Origin: Lachnospiraceae bacterium
GTDB lineage: Bacteria > Bacillota > Clostridia > Lachnospirales > Lachnospiraceae
Direction of reading: 5' to 3'
Length of the DNA: 46,846 nucleotides
Assembly (NCBI GenBank): GCA_017935565.1
Contig: JAGBHK010000023.1
Span: forward strand, 1 to 46,846
Shown: positions 26,247-34,676 of the stretch, one piece after another
Numbering within the stretch: position 1 is the first letter of the stretch
Layout: each line of letters starts with the position of its first letter
Position numbers and translations under genes: made by a program
The notes under the pieces: generated by a model
Database searches by the model: none
Told to the model about the DNA's origin: nothing
What the model saw: only the letters and a program-made list of their open reading frames with translations

Positions 26247-27302
26247 CTATATGATAATACCGCCTCCTGCAACATATTCACCCTCATACAGGACTAATGC
26301 CTGTCCAGGTGTTGCAGCTCTTACTTTTTCTTCAAATTTGCATTCATACACGTTCTCATCAACTTGTTTTAATCTACATTTTGTACCTTTATGACTATAT
26401 CTAATTTTTCCAAGTAATTCTTTGGTCTCATCACATGAATCTATAGCCATAAAATTAAAATCCTTTACATATACCACATCTGTAAATAAATCTTCATTTT
26501 CACCTAAAACAACCTCATTACTATTCTTATCTATCTTTGTGACAAACACAGGATGTCCCATAGCAATTCCTAACCCTTTTCGCTGACCTATGGTGTAATT
26601 AGTTATTCCTTTGTGCGTTCCAACAATCTTACCTTCTGTTGTAACAAAATTACCTTCCTCTGGAACAAAATTACCATGCTTTTGTATAAAAGCAATGTAA
26701 TCTTTATCCGGAATAAAACAAATATCTTGACTGTCCGGTTTCTCAGCAACATTCAAACCTATTTCTTTAGCTATTTCTCTAATCTTATCTTTTGTATATT
26801 CACCCACAGGCATAATCGTCTTGGATAGTTGCTCTTGCGTTAAATTGTATAAAGCATATGTTTGATCTTTATCTGCTGTAATTGAGTTTTTTATAGCATA
26901 TCTGCCATTTGAAAGTTTATCTATTCTTGCATAATGTCCTGTAGCCACATAGTCTGCTCCAAATTCTTCGAATCTATCAAGTAAAGCCTGCCACTTCACA
27001 AATCTATTGCAAACATTACATGGATTTGGGGTTCTTGCGTTTTTATACTCTTCAATAAAGTAATCTACGACATTTTTCTTAAATATATCCCTAAAATCAA
27101 GGACATAATGTGATATTCCTAACATTTTAGCAACATTTTTAGCATCATTAATAGTATTGTTAACATTTTCCTCATTGGCTCCTGCCACTGTAGTATCCAT
27201 AGTTACACCTATAACATTATAACCCTGTTTTTTTAATAGGTAGGCTGCAACCGAAGAATCAACGCCTCCGGACATACCTACAATAACTGTCTTATTATTC
27301 AT
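26247..27302 (-). CDS. mnmA: tRNA-specific 2-thiouridylase
   Basis: MnmA puts sulfur on uridine 34 of tRNA-Lys, -Glu and -Gln, using ATP and a persulfide. The 351-residue protein has the PP-loop GMSGGVDSSVAAYLL at the start, the catalytic Cys98 in NPCNVCNRFVKW and the second Cys195 in SQDICFIPD, plus GADYVATGHYARI and the C-terminal barrel ending RAATPGQALVLYEGEYVAGG. The start has an excellent AGGAGG. It lies 34 bp downstream of the cysteine desulfurase gene, which is the expected sulfur donor; the pairing is common in Firmicutes. Confidence 0.97.
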   Translation of the reverse strand: MNNKTVIVGMSGGVDSSVAAYLLKKQGYNVIGVTMDTTVAGANEENVNNTINDAKNVAKMLGISHYVLDFRDIFKKNVVDYFIEEYKNARTPNPCNVCNRFVKWQALLDRFEEFGADYVATGHYARIDKLSNGRYAIKNSITADKDQTYALYNLTQEQLSKTIMPVGEYTKDKIREIAKEIGLNVAEKPDSQDICFIPDKDYIAFIQKHGNFVPEEGNFVTTEGKIVGTHKGITNYTIGQRKGLGIAMGHPVFVTKIDKNSNEVVLGENEDLFTDVVYVKDFNFMAIDSCDETKELLGKIRYSHKGTKCRLKQVDENVYECKFEEKVRAATPGQALVLYEGEYVAGGGIII

Positions 27303-27336
27303 CCTAGGCCTCCTAATATGTTAAAACCACATTATA

Positions 27337-28479
27337 TTATATCACATTTTCTCGTAATTTGTATATAATCTCCTTCAATTTATTCACTACAATATCTATC
27401 TCGCCTTTTGTATTTTCATGGGAAATTGTAAATCTAACTGCACCTTGCAAAAAATCTTTTTGAATTCTCATTGCTTTTAACACATGTGATGCATCATTGT
27501 CTCCAGAGGAACATGCTGAACCTGTTGAAGCACAAATTTCTTCATCCGATAAAAGAGCGATTATACTATGCCCTTCCACATTTTTAAAACCTATATTTAT
27601 ATTATTGGGCAGCCTTTTGAACCTGTCACCATTTAATTTACAAAAGGGTATTTCTCTCAAAATTCTGTTTATCATATAATCACGAAGCCTAATCTCATAT
27701 GCCATACGTGCCCTCATATTAATCATTGAATCTTTTATAGCTTCAGCCATACCTACTATTCCAGAAACATTCGTTGTACCGCCACGCATTCCATTTTCCT
27801 GGCTACCACCGTGTATTAATGGTTTCATCTTGAGTCCATTCTTTACATATAAAAAGCCAACACCTTTAGGTCCACCAAATTTATGACTACTAGCACTTAA
27901 CATATCAATATTTAACCTATTTACATCAATTGGTATATGTCCAAATGCTTGAACCGCATCTGTGTGAAATAATATATTATATCTTTTGGCAATTTGTCCT
28001 ATTTGTTCTATTGGTTGCAATGTCCCGACTTCATTGTTAGCATACATAATACTGATTAATATTGTTTCTTTTTTGATTGCCGATTTCAATTCATTTAAGT
28101 TTACACATCCATTTTCATCAACATTCAAATAAGTTACATCATATCCCATTTCCTCTAAATATTTACATGTATTAAGAATAGCATGGTGTTCTATTTTGCT
28201 TACAATTATGTGATTCCCCTTATCTTTATAAGCATTAGCAACACCTTTAAGAACCCAATTGTCCGATTCCGTTCCTCCACTTGTTATATATATTTCATCA
28301 CTAGAACAGTTTATTGCTCCTGCAATTATCTCTTTCGAATTTTCTACTACTTTCATACATTTGTATGCATTTTCATAAATAGCCGACGGGTTATAATAAT
28401 CTTCAACCATATATTTTCTCATTGCATTAGCAACTTTATCACTCATCCTTGTGGTTGCTGCATTATCCAAATATATCAT
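27337..28479 (-). CDS. Cysteine desulfurase (NifS/IscS-like)
   Basis: The enzyme takes sulfur from cysteine with pyridoxal phosphate and passes it on as persulfide. With ATG 28479 the product has 380 residues and begins MIYLDNAATTRMS as the family does; GGAG lies nine bases upstream, whereas the upstream ATG 28494 has no good site. The cofactor Lys is Lys200 (SSHKFGGPKGVGF) and the active Cys is Cys323 in the loop STGSACSSGD. With mnmA directly downstream and no iscU in sight, its main job is probably tRNA thiolation, although general sulfur supply cannot be excluded. It is the first gene of a five-gene unit. Confidence 0.95.
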   Translation of the reverse strand: MIYLDNAATTRMSDKVANAMRKYMVEDYYNPSAIYENAYKCMKVVENSKEIIAGAINCSSDEIYITSGGTESDNWVLKGVANAYKDKGNHIIVSKIEHHAILNTCKYLEEMGYDVTYLNVDENGCVNLNELKSAIKKETILISIMYANNEVGTLQPIEQIGQIAKRYNILFHTDAVQAFGHIPIDVNRLNIDMLSASSHKFGGPKGVGFLYVKNGLKMKPLIHGGSQENGMRGGTTNVSGIVGMAEAIKDSMINMRARMAYEIRLRDYMINRILREIPFCKLNGDRFKRLPNNINIGFKNVEGHSIIALLSDEEICASTGSACSSGDNDASHVLKAMRIQKDFLQGAVRFTISHENTKGEIDIVVNKLKEIIYKLRENVI

Positions 28480-28564
28480 TTTTTCACTCTCCATTCCATC
28501 TGTATGAACAATTAATGTCCAACACGCATATATATAATATCAATACTGTTTTTAAGAGGTATCA

Positions 28565-30088
28565 ATGTTAAAAAACAAAGTTATCAAAGGTACTTGCATA
28601 TTAACTTTAGCAGGACTCATAACCAGAATAATCGGGTTCTACTATAGAATATTCCTATCTAAGACTATTGGTGCAGAAGGAATTGGATTATATCAAATGA
28701 TATTTCCAATTTATGGATTATGTTTTGCATTATCAGTTTCAGGCATTCAAACCGCTATATCTAAATATGTCGCTGCAGACAATGCAAAAAGCAATCGTGG
28801 TGGTATGATGGACACCTTAAAAACCGGCCTTTTTATGTCGTTAACAATGTCCATAATAACAGCCTTTACTCTATATCATACTAGTGAGTTCATAGCTATA
28901 GATGTCCTTGGTGATATCAGATGTAAGCGATTATTAGAATTAGCAGCTTTTTCTGTTCCCCTCGGAGCAATGCACAGTTGTATTTGCAGTTATTACATAG
29001 GTCGTCAAAAGACCCTTATTCCTGGTTTTTCACAATTGATTGAACAAATCATACGAGTTTTTTCTGTATATATAATTACAACTGTATTAATATCATCAAA
29101 CGCATTTAATGAACGCACTACACTTATGCCAGAACTGGCTGTCATTGGGCTAATACTAGGTGAAGCTGCCTCTTGCACATTAAGCTTACTTGCTATATTA
29201 AGTGATAAAGAATTCAAACTATTCAAGAAAATACATGGAGTAAAAAAAATACAAAGCAATTTGATAAACATGGCAGGTCCATTAACTCTAAACAGAGTTA
29301 TTATAAGTGTTGTAACAAGTTTAGAAGCCATATTAATCCCTTTATCATTACAAAAATACGGATTAGAAGCTGGTAATGCAATAGCAACTTACGGAATACT
29401 TACAGGTATGGCAATGCCTTTTATTTTCTTACCTTCCACATTAACCAATTCAATATCCGCACTACTATTGCCATCAATATCTGAGTCTTTGGCAAATGAT
29501 AACACTAAAAATATTTGCTTTATATCAGAAAAATCGATTAAATATTGCTTATCCATCGGAATATTTTGCACTGGTTTTTTTGTTGTATTCGGAAATGAAT
29601 TGGGGGTATTTTTATACGACAACTACATTGCTGGCGCATATATATGTATTTTGGGTTGGTTATGTCCATTTTTATATTTATGTTCTACATTATCTAGTAT
29701 ATTAAATGGACTTGGATGTACCAAAGCAACCTTTAGAAACAACATGCTTTCAACGATTTCAAGAATAGCCTTTATAATCATTATTGTTCCTAAAATAGGA
29801 ATAAAAGGCTATCTATACGGATTATTATTTAGTGAAATTTTATGTGCATTACTACATATTCTTTCTTTAACAAAAAAATACAGGTTACATTATGATTTTT
29901 CGAATTTCATAATGAAACCTGTACTCGCTGAATTGCTTTCATTAGGGGTATCAATATTTACTTACAATGTTGTAACTAATAAACTTGCTTTTGGAAACAT
30001 AACCAATTTAATTATCGCAGGTGGAACTGGAGGTCTTCTCTATCTTTTTTATCTTGCAGGAGACGTAAAAGACACTATTTCACAATAA
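28565..30088 (+). CDS. SpoVB-like lipid/oligosaccharide flippase (MOP superfamily)
   Basis: The 507-residue protein has about 14 hydrophobic segments and begins KGTCILTLAGLITRIIGFYY, followed by GAEGIGLYQMIFPIYG, as in the SpoVB/MurJ-type polysaccharide flippases. SpoVB-like proteins flip lipid-linked wall precursors during growth or sporulation. A GAGGT site five bases before the ATG supports the start. It is a single plus-strand gene that diverges from nifS and converges on an ABC transporter ATPase gene. The last 14 bp (30075-30088) overlap the 3' end of that gene on the opposite strand, and no terminator hairpin fits between them. Confidence 0.9.
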   Translation: MLKNKVIKGTCILTLAGLITRIIGFYYRIFLSKTIGAEGIGLYQMIFPIYGLCFALSVSGIQTAISKYVAADNAKSNRGGMMDTLKTGLFMSLTMSIITAFTLYHTSEFIAIDVLGDIRCKRLLELAAFSVPLGAMHSCICSYYIGRQKTLIPGFSQLIEQIIRVFSVYIITTVLISSNAFNERTTLMPELAVIGLILGEAASCTLSLLAILSDKEFKLFKKIHGVKKIQSNLINMAGPLTLNRVIISVVTSLEAILIPLSLQKYGLEAGNAIATYGILTGMAMPFIFLPSTLTNSISALLLPSISESLANDNTKNICFISEKSIKYCLSIGIFCTGFFVVFGNELGVFLYDNYIAGAYICILGWLCPFLYLCSTLSSILNGLGCTKATFRNNMLSTISRIAFIIIIVPKIGIKGYLYGLLFSEILCALLHILSLTKKYRLHYDFSNFIMKPVLAELLSLGVSIFTYNVVTNKLAFGNITNLIIAGGTGGLLYLFYLAGDVKDTISQ

Positions 30089-30833
30089 TATACTCTTTTT
30101 TTCCTTCTACTGTAACAGTATGCAATTTTACATTGTATATATCCTGTATTAAATTGCTTTCAATAAGCTCATCTGCATTGTTAAAAGCATTAATACAACC
30201 ATCATTAACACAAAAAATTTTATCTGCAATCTTAAGGCCGTGGCAAATGTCATGAATTACCATAACCACGGTCTTCCCTTTGTTTTTCAATATATCAATA
30301 AGTTCTAAAACTTCAAATTGTTTTTCCACATCAAGAAAAGTTGTAGGTTCATCTAAAAGCAAATAATTTGCTTCCCATGCCAACATAAACGCAAAATATA
30401 CTTTTTGTCGTTCTCCACCTGAAAGTCGTTTTAGGTTTCTATTTCTAAAATCCTGTATTCCAACTAACTCCATGGCCTCTTCCACAGCAATATAATCGTT
30501 TTTTTCAGGATTATTAAACATTCCTATGTATGGATATCTAGCACACATAAGAAACTCTTCTACAGACATTGATGGAATATGACGTATTTGAGGCATATAG
30601 GCAATAATTTTAGCAAGTTGTTTTTTATTAATATTTTCCACGTTTTTCCCATCAACAAAAATTTTACCTGTATAACTCTTGTTTAGACCTGCAATCGTTT
30701 TCAGTAATGTACTTTTGCCACATCCATTTTTACCAATAATCACATTTATACTATTTTCTTGAAAACAAGCATCTAAATGATTTAATATAATTTTCTTTCC
30801 ATATCCACAAGACAAATCTTCAAGTTTAATCAT
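30075..30833 (-). CDS. ABC transporter ATP-binding protein (FecE/FhuC type)
   Basis: The 252-residue protein has Walker A GKNGCGKST (about 36-44), signature RLSGGERQKVYFA (about 138), Walker B LLLDEPTTFLD (about 163) and the switch His (VIHDICHG). It belongs to the group that powers iron-siderophore, haem and cobalamin import. It is the last gene of the unit metA - sirohaem protein - binding protein - permease - ATPase, 14 bp after the permease. Its 3' end overlaps the convergent flippase gene by 14 bp. The substrate cannot be read from the ATPase. Confidence 0.93.
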   Translation of the reverse strand: MIKLEDLSCGYGKKIILNHLDACFQENSINVIIGKNGCGKSTLLKTIAGLNKSYTGKIFVDGKNVENINKKQLAKIIAYMPQIRHIPSMSVEEFLMCARYPYIGMFNNPEKNDYIAVEEAMELVGIQDFRNRNLKRLSGGERQKVYFAFMLAWEANYLLLDEPTTFLDVEKQFEVLELIDILKNKGKTVVMVIHDICHGLKIADKIFCVNDGCINAFNNADELIESNLIQDIYNVKLHTVTVEGKKEYIIVK

Positions 30834-30847
30834 ATTGTTTCGCCAAT

Positions 30848-31843
30848 CTATTGATTGTACTTAACTCCTTTCAATAATAGAATAATAAAAAATGGACCAC
30901 CAATAAATGACATAACTATTCCCACTGGTATCTCATACGGTACAAATAACACTCTGCTAATTAAATCACATATAATTACAAAACTTGCTCCCATAAGAGC
31001 TGAACACGGAATTAGAAGTTTATGGTTGTTTCCAGTGTATTTCCTAACTATGTGTGGCACAATTAATCCAACAAATCCTAATAATCCACAAAAACTTACA
31101 GCAGCACCAGCCAACATTGATGAACATATTATTAATAAAAATCTATTTAATTTCACATTCATTCCCAATGTTTGCGCCATTTCCTCGCCAAGTCCTAATA
31201 TATCTATATTTCTAGCCATTAGCATAGCTAACAGTAATCCAAAAATTATGTAGTATACTGCTGGAAACAGCGACTTAATAGATATTCCTGAAAAACCACC
31301 TATCATAAATGAATTACTATCAATAATCACATCTGGAAATACGGTTTTTAAAGCATCAATGCCTGCAGACAAAATGCTACTTATAGCAACACCTGCTAAC
31401 ACAATTGTAACTTTTCCTGATTTTGATTTTAACGCAATCAGATAGACAAGAAGCGATGTTATTAGTGCCCCCAAAAAAGCCATAACTGGAACGCTTCCAA
31501 CCTTATATGGAAATATAATCATTGCACATATAGCCCCAAATCCAGCGCCCGAATTTACGCCAATAATATTAGGACCAGCCAAAGGATTATGCAATACACC
31601 TTGAATAATAACTCCACTTACAGCTAATGCTGCGCCCGCAAACATTGCTGCTAATACTCTTGGCAATCTAACATACAAAAAGACACGATAAACAACTAAT
31701 CCTTTTTGATTAGTCCTTATCGCATCTATTAATTCACCAATATCAATTTTTGTAGAGCCAAAGCTAAGACCTATACAAAAAGCAATAATCAACACAACTA
31801 TCATTATTGCAACTATTACTATCTTTTCTCTCGCCTTGCTCAT
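30848..31843 (-). CDS. FecCD-family ABC transporter permease
   Basis: The 331-residue protein has about nine or ten transmembrane helices and the FecCD/BtuC signatures LPRVLAAMFAGAALAVSGVI, NPLAGPNIIGVNSGAGFGA and GLLGFVGLIVPHIVRKY. It forms the membrane channel, presumably as a homodimer, since only one permease gene is present. ATG 31843 was chosen because GAGG lies eight bases before it. A TTG ten codons upstream also opens the frame and would overlap the binding-protein gene by 8 bp, but it lacks a ribosome-binding site. The family transports Fe-siderophores, haem or corrinoids. Confidence 0.93.
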   Translation of the reverse strand: MSKAREKIVIVAIMIVVLIIAFCIGLSFGSTKIDIGELIDAIRTNQKGLVVYRVFLYVRLPRVLAAMFAGAALAVSGVIIQGVLHNPLAGPNIIGVNSGAGFGAICAMIIFPYKVGSVPVMAFLGALITSLLVYLIALKSKSGKVTIVLAGVAISSILSAGIDALKTVFPDVIIDSNSFMIGGFSGISIKSLFPAVYYIIFGLLLAMLMARNIDILGLGEEMAQTLGMNVKLNRFLLIICSSMLAGAAVSFCGLLGFVGLIVPHIVRKYTGNNHKLLIPCSALMGASFVIICDLISRVLFVPYEIPVGIVMSFIGGPFFIILLLKGVKYNQ

Positions 31844-31865
31844 TTTTCTAACCTCGTTATCTAAT

Positions 31866-32843
31866 TTATTCAAATACCTGTGGATATATTATTTTAGCCA
31901 AATATTCATAACTTTCTGCCCATCTTGCATTTGGTTTATAATGGAACAAATCCTTTGGCAAAACTATATATCTGTCATTTTTCACTGCTTTTAACGTATT
32001 CCACGCTGGATTGCTTTCAATACCTTCTTTCAATGCACGCAATGCATTTTCTTCATTTCCCATAGTAGTAACGAAAATATAATCCGGATCTTCTTCGATT
32101 ATGGTTTCTATACTCAAATCTTCTAGCAAAGATGGATATTTTTTTGCTATATTTTCAGTTCCAAGTTCCTCTAAAATAATTCCAACAAAATTATCGTCTG
32201 TTTTAGCTTTAGCACCACTTGAATATGCCCTTAAAAACAATATTTTTGCATTTGAATCCTTTGGTATCTTATCAAGAATTTTATCGATAGCCTTGGAAAC
32301 CTTAAGACCATTCTTTTCATACAAATCAGAGCGCCTATTCATATCTGATGAAATCTTTAAAAAATCAAGGTAATCTTCAAAAATATCGATTCTCATATAC
32401 GCATAAGGTATATCCATTTGCTCAAATGAATTTCCAAATTCCTTGTGATTTTCAATATCCGCAGACAAAATCACAAATGTTGGGTCTACTGCGATTATTT
32501 CTTCAAGGTTTGGCTCCTTAACAGTTCCAACAATCCTAACCTCGTCATCTAAGTCAAGATTTCGCTCTGTTATCGCATCTTCTGTGGTTCCGACAACACT
32601 TCCACCACCATTAATCCACGCTTCAGTAAATGAACCATACAAAACAACAACTCGGTCAATAGAATTAACTACAACTTCATTTCCCAATGCATCTCTAAAA
32701 CTATAAGGTAAAACCTCTTGCGAAACTTGTTCATTTTCAGCATCATTCATACTATCTGTTATATTTTTATTTACATAAATCATTCCGCCAAGCAAAATAA
32801 CTAATACAAGAATACAAATATATAAATAACTATTCTTTTTCAT
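31866..32843 (-). CDS. ABC transporter substrate-binding protein with N-terminal membrane anchor
   Basis: The 325-residue protein has an N-terminal hydrophobic helix (about 6-24) without any Cys, so it is not a lipoprotein; it is probably held by an uncleaved anchor, unusual for a Firmicute binding protein. Residues about 45-320 match the FecB/BtuF type (YSFRDALGNEVVVNSIDRVV, LEEIIAVDPTFVILSADI, IIEEDPDYIFVTTMGNEENA), with two lobes joined by a helix. The start codon is two bases after the stop of the sirohaem/ferredoxin gene, so it is tightly coupled to a sulfur-metabolism gene. Its ligand could be an iron complex, a corrinoid or another metallated tetrapyrrole. Confidence 0.88.
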   Translation of the reverse strand: MKKNSYLYICILVLVILLGGMIYVNKNITDSMNDAENEQVSQEVLPYSFRDALGNEVVVNSIDRVVVLYGSFTEAWINGGGSVVGTTEDAITERNLDLDDEVRIVGTVKEPNLEEIIAVDPTFVILSADIENHKEFGNSFEQMDIPYAYMRIDIFEDYLDFLKISSDMNRRSDLYEKNGLKVSKAIDKILDKIPKDSNAKILFLRAYSSGAKAKTDDNFVGIILEELGTENIAKKYPSLLEDLSIETIIEEDPDYIFVTTMGNEENALRALKEGIESNPAWNTLKAVKNDRYIVLPKDLFHYKPNARWAESYEYLAKIIYPQVFE

Positions 32844-32845
32844 TG

Positions 32846-33718
32846 CTATGAAAAAATCTCCTTTTCAAGCTTGTCCATACCTACTCGGTCAATGGTTTTC
32901 CCAAATCTTTCCTTTTGATTTGCATTTTCTTTATACCACAACATTGCCTTTTCTAAAATTGGGAATATTTCTTCATATTCAACGAGTCTTGAAAGCGCTG
33001 TTCCCATACGAGTTTCTTTGCCCCAAGTTCCACCAACATATATTTGATACATAGTATGTTCGGCACCTGTAACAGCCTTAAATGGACACTTAGTAGTGCA
33101 AACACCACAAGTTCTACAATCTTCAGAAATAAAAAGTTTACCATCAACAAGTTTAGCTGCCTTTGAAGGACATGATTTCTCAATTTGACAAACCTTACAT
33201 CCTTTACACAATTCAGTATCAAGCACTGGCACTTTATGACCTTCAATACCAAAATCATTAAGGCTTGGCTTCATACAACTATTAGGACATCCACCTACAC
33301 CAATTTTAAATTTGTGCGGCAACACAACATCTTTCCACCCAATGTAATAACGGTTGTGTATTTCCTTAGCCAATGCCTGTGTATCAAAATTACCATAAAC
33401 ACATGTTGTTCCCTTACAAGCAGTAATAGGACGAATTTTCGCTCCTGTACCACCAAAATATAAATCATGTTCTTCTGCAAACTCTATAGCAGATTCAATA
33501 TTTTCATAGGCAATTCCTATTATTTCAGCGGATAAACGACTTGTAAAGCCAATTTTACCATTACCGTATTTTTCAGCAATTTCAGCAATTGTCTTTAAAT
33601 CCTTAGCGCTAAAAACACTCCCTTGCGGAACTATTCTTCCAGAAAATTCAGTTGTACCTCTGTTTAACAAAAAACCTTTACCTTTGACTTCTACAATCTG
33701 TTCATTTGTTAATTTCAT
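32846..33718 (-). CDS. Sulfite/nitrite reductase-like sirohaem protein with two 4Fe-4S ferredoxin sites
   Basis: The 290-residue protein is a compact relative of anaerobic sulfite reductase subunit C. Residues 1-90 form the ferrodoxin-like half domain. The sirohaem-[4Fe-4S] ligands are Cys101 and Cys106 (ACKGTTCVYG; four residues between the Cys, not the common five) and Cys144 and Cys148 (GGCPNSCMKP). Two ferredoxin sites follow: Cys171/174/177/183, with a five-residue last gap instead of three, and Cys201/204/207/211 of the standard type. It probably reduces sulfite or nitrite, or serves as a redox partner. It lies between metA (15-bp gap) and the ABC importer (2-bp gap), which suggests sulfite reduction for methionine or cysteine synthesis. 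Confidence 0.85.
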   Translation of the reverse strand: MKLTNEQIVEVKGKGFLLNRGTTEFSGRIVPQGSVFSAKDLKTIAEIAEKYGNGKIGFTSRLSAEIIGIAYENIESAIEFAEEHDLYFGGTGAKIRPITACKGTTCVYGNFDTQALAKEIHNRYYIGWKDVVLPHKFKIGVGGCPNSCMKPSLNDFGIEGHKVPVLDTELCKGCKVCQIEKSCPSKAAKLVDGKLFISEDCRTCGVCTTKCPFKAVTGAEHTMYQIYVGGTWGKETRMGTALSRLVEYEEIFPILEKAMLWYKENANQKERFGKTIDRVGMDKLEKEIFS

Positions 33719-33733
33719 AACTCACTACTCCTT

Positions 33734-34639
33734 TTACAATTCATATGGTGTAACCTGATATACATAATAATTTAACCAATTTGTATACAATCCATTAGCA
33801 TGGCTTCTCCACTTAAGTTCTGGAGTATTATTCATATCATCATCAGGATAATAATTTACTGGCATTTGAATATCAAGCCCTTTATCCAAATCTCTTCTGT
33901 ATTCTGTATCCAATGTCAATCTATCATATTCAGGATGACCTGTTACAAAAATATGCTTACCTTCCTTTGCAATAACAAGAAATGCTCCTGCAACATCAGA
34001 TTCAGCTAATATCTGCAAATCAGGATGATTCTTAATACTTTCAAGCGGAATCTCTGTATGTCTTGAATGAGGTGCATAAAACACATCATCAAAACCTCGT
34101 ACAAGAGGTGTTTTTCTATGTTTCACCTTATGCTCAAACACACCAAATACCTTTTCAGGCATCAATTTTTTCTGTAAACCATAATGATAATAAAGTCCAG
34201 CCTGTGCTCCCCAACAAATATGAATAGTTGATGTTACGTTTGTAAGAGACCAATCCATAATTCTAGTCAATTCTTCCCAATAATCAACCTGTTCAAACTC
34301 CATATGTTCAACAGGCGCACCTGTAATAATAAGTCCATCGAACTTTTTATCCTTGATTTCAGAAAATCTTGAATAAAACTGATTTAAATGGCTAATAGGT
34401 GTATTTTTAGCTGCATAAGTTTCCACGCAAACAAATGTCACATCCACCTGTAATGGTGTATTTGACAATGCTCTAAGAAGTTGAATCTCTGTATCATGCT
34501 TTAATGGCATAAGATTCAAAACCGCAATCTTAAGCGGTCTAATATCCTGACTTATCGCTCTAGATTCATCCATAATAAATATATTTTCTTTTTCAATCAC
34601 TGCCTTTGCAGGCAATGCACCTTTAACTTTAACTGGCAT
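33734..34639 (-). CDS. metA: Homoserine O-acetyltransferase (MetA family)
   Basis: MetA activates homoserine for methionine synthesis. The 301-residue protein has the catalytic Cys142 ([15 protein letters not shown]) and the His235/Glu237 pair in GHPEYD. Residue 111, in [11 protein letters not shown], is Glu. In structurally studied MetA proteins Glu111 selects acetyl-CoA while Gly at this place (TGAPLG in E. coli) selects succinyl-CoA, so this enzyme should be an acetyltransferase despite its common name homoserine O-succinyltransferase. It sits 37 bp after ligA and is followed by the sirohaem protein gene. No SAM riboswitch or T-box fits in the short gap upstream. Confidence 0.95.
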   Translation of the reverse strand: MPVKVKGALPAKAVIEKENIFIMDESRAISQDIRPLKIAVLNLMPLKHDTEIQLLRALSNTPLQVDVTFVCVETYAAKNTPISHLNQFYSRFSEIKDKKFDGLIITGAPVEHMEFEQVDYWEELTRIMDWSLTNVTSTIHICWGAQAGLYYHYGLQKKLMPEKVFGVFEHKVKHRKTPLVRGFDDVFYAPHSRHTEIPLESIKNHPDLQILAESDVAGAFLVIAKEGKHIFVTGHPEYDRLTLDTEYRRDLDKGLDIQMPVNYYPDDDMNNTPELKWRSHANGLYTNWLNYYVYQVTPYEL

Positions 34640-34676
34640 ATTTCCACCTTCTTTTCTTCATATTCAGATAATTTTA

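Noticed and set aside
34640-34676. SAM riboswitch or T-box before metA
   Set aside because: The gap after ligA is only 37 bp, too short for either element.
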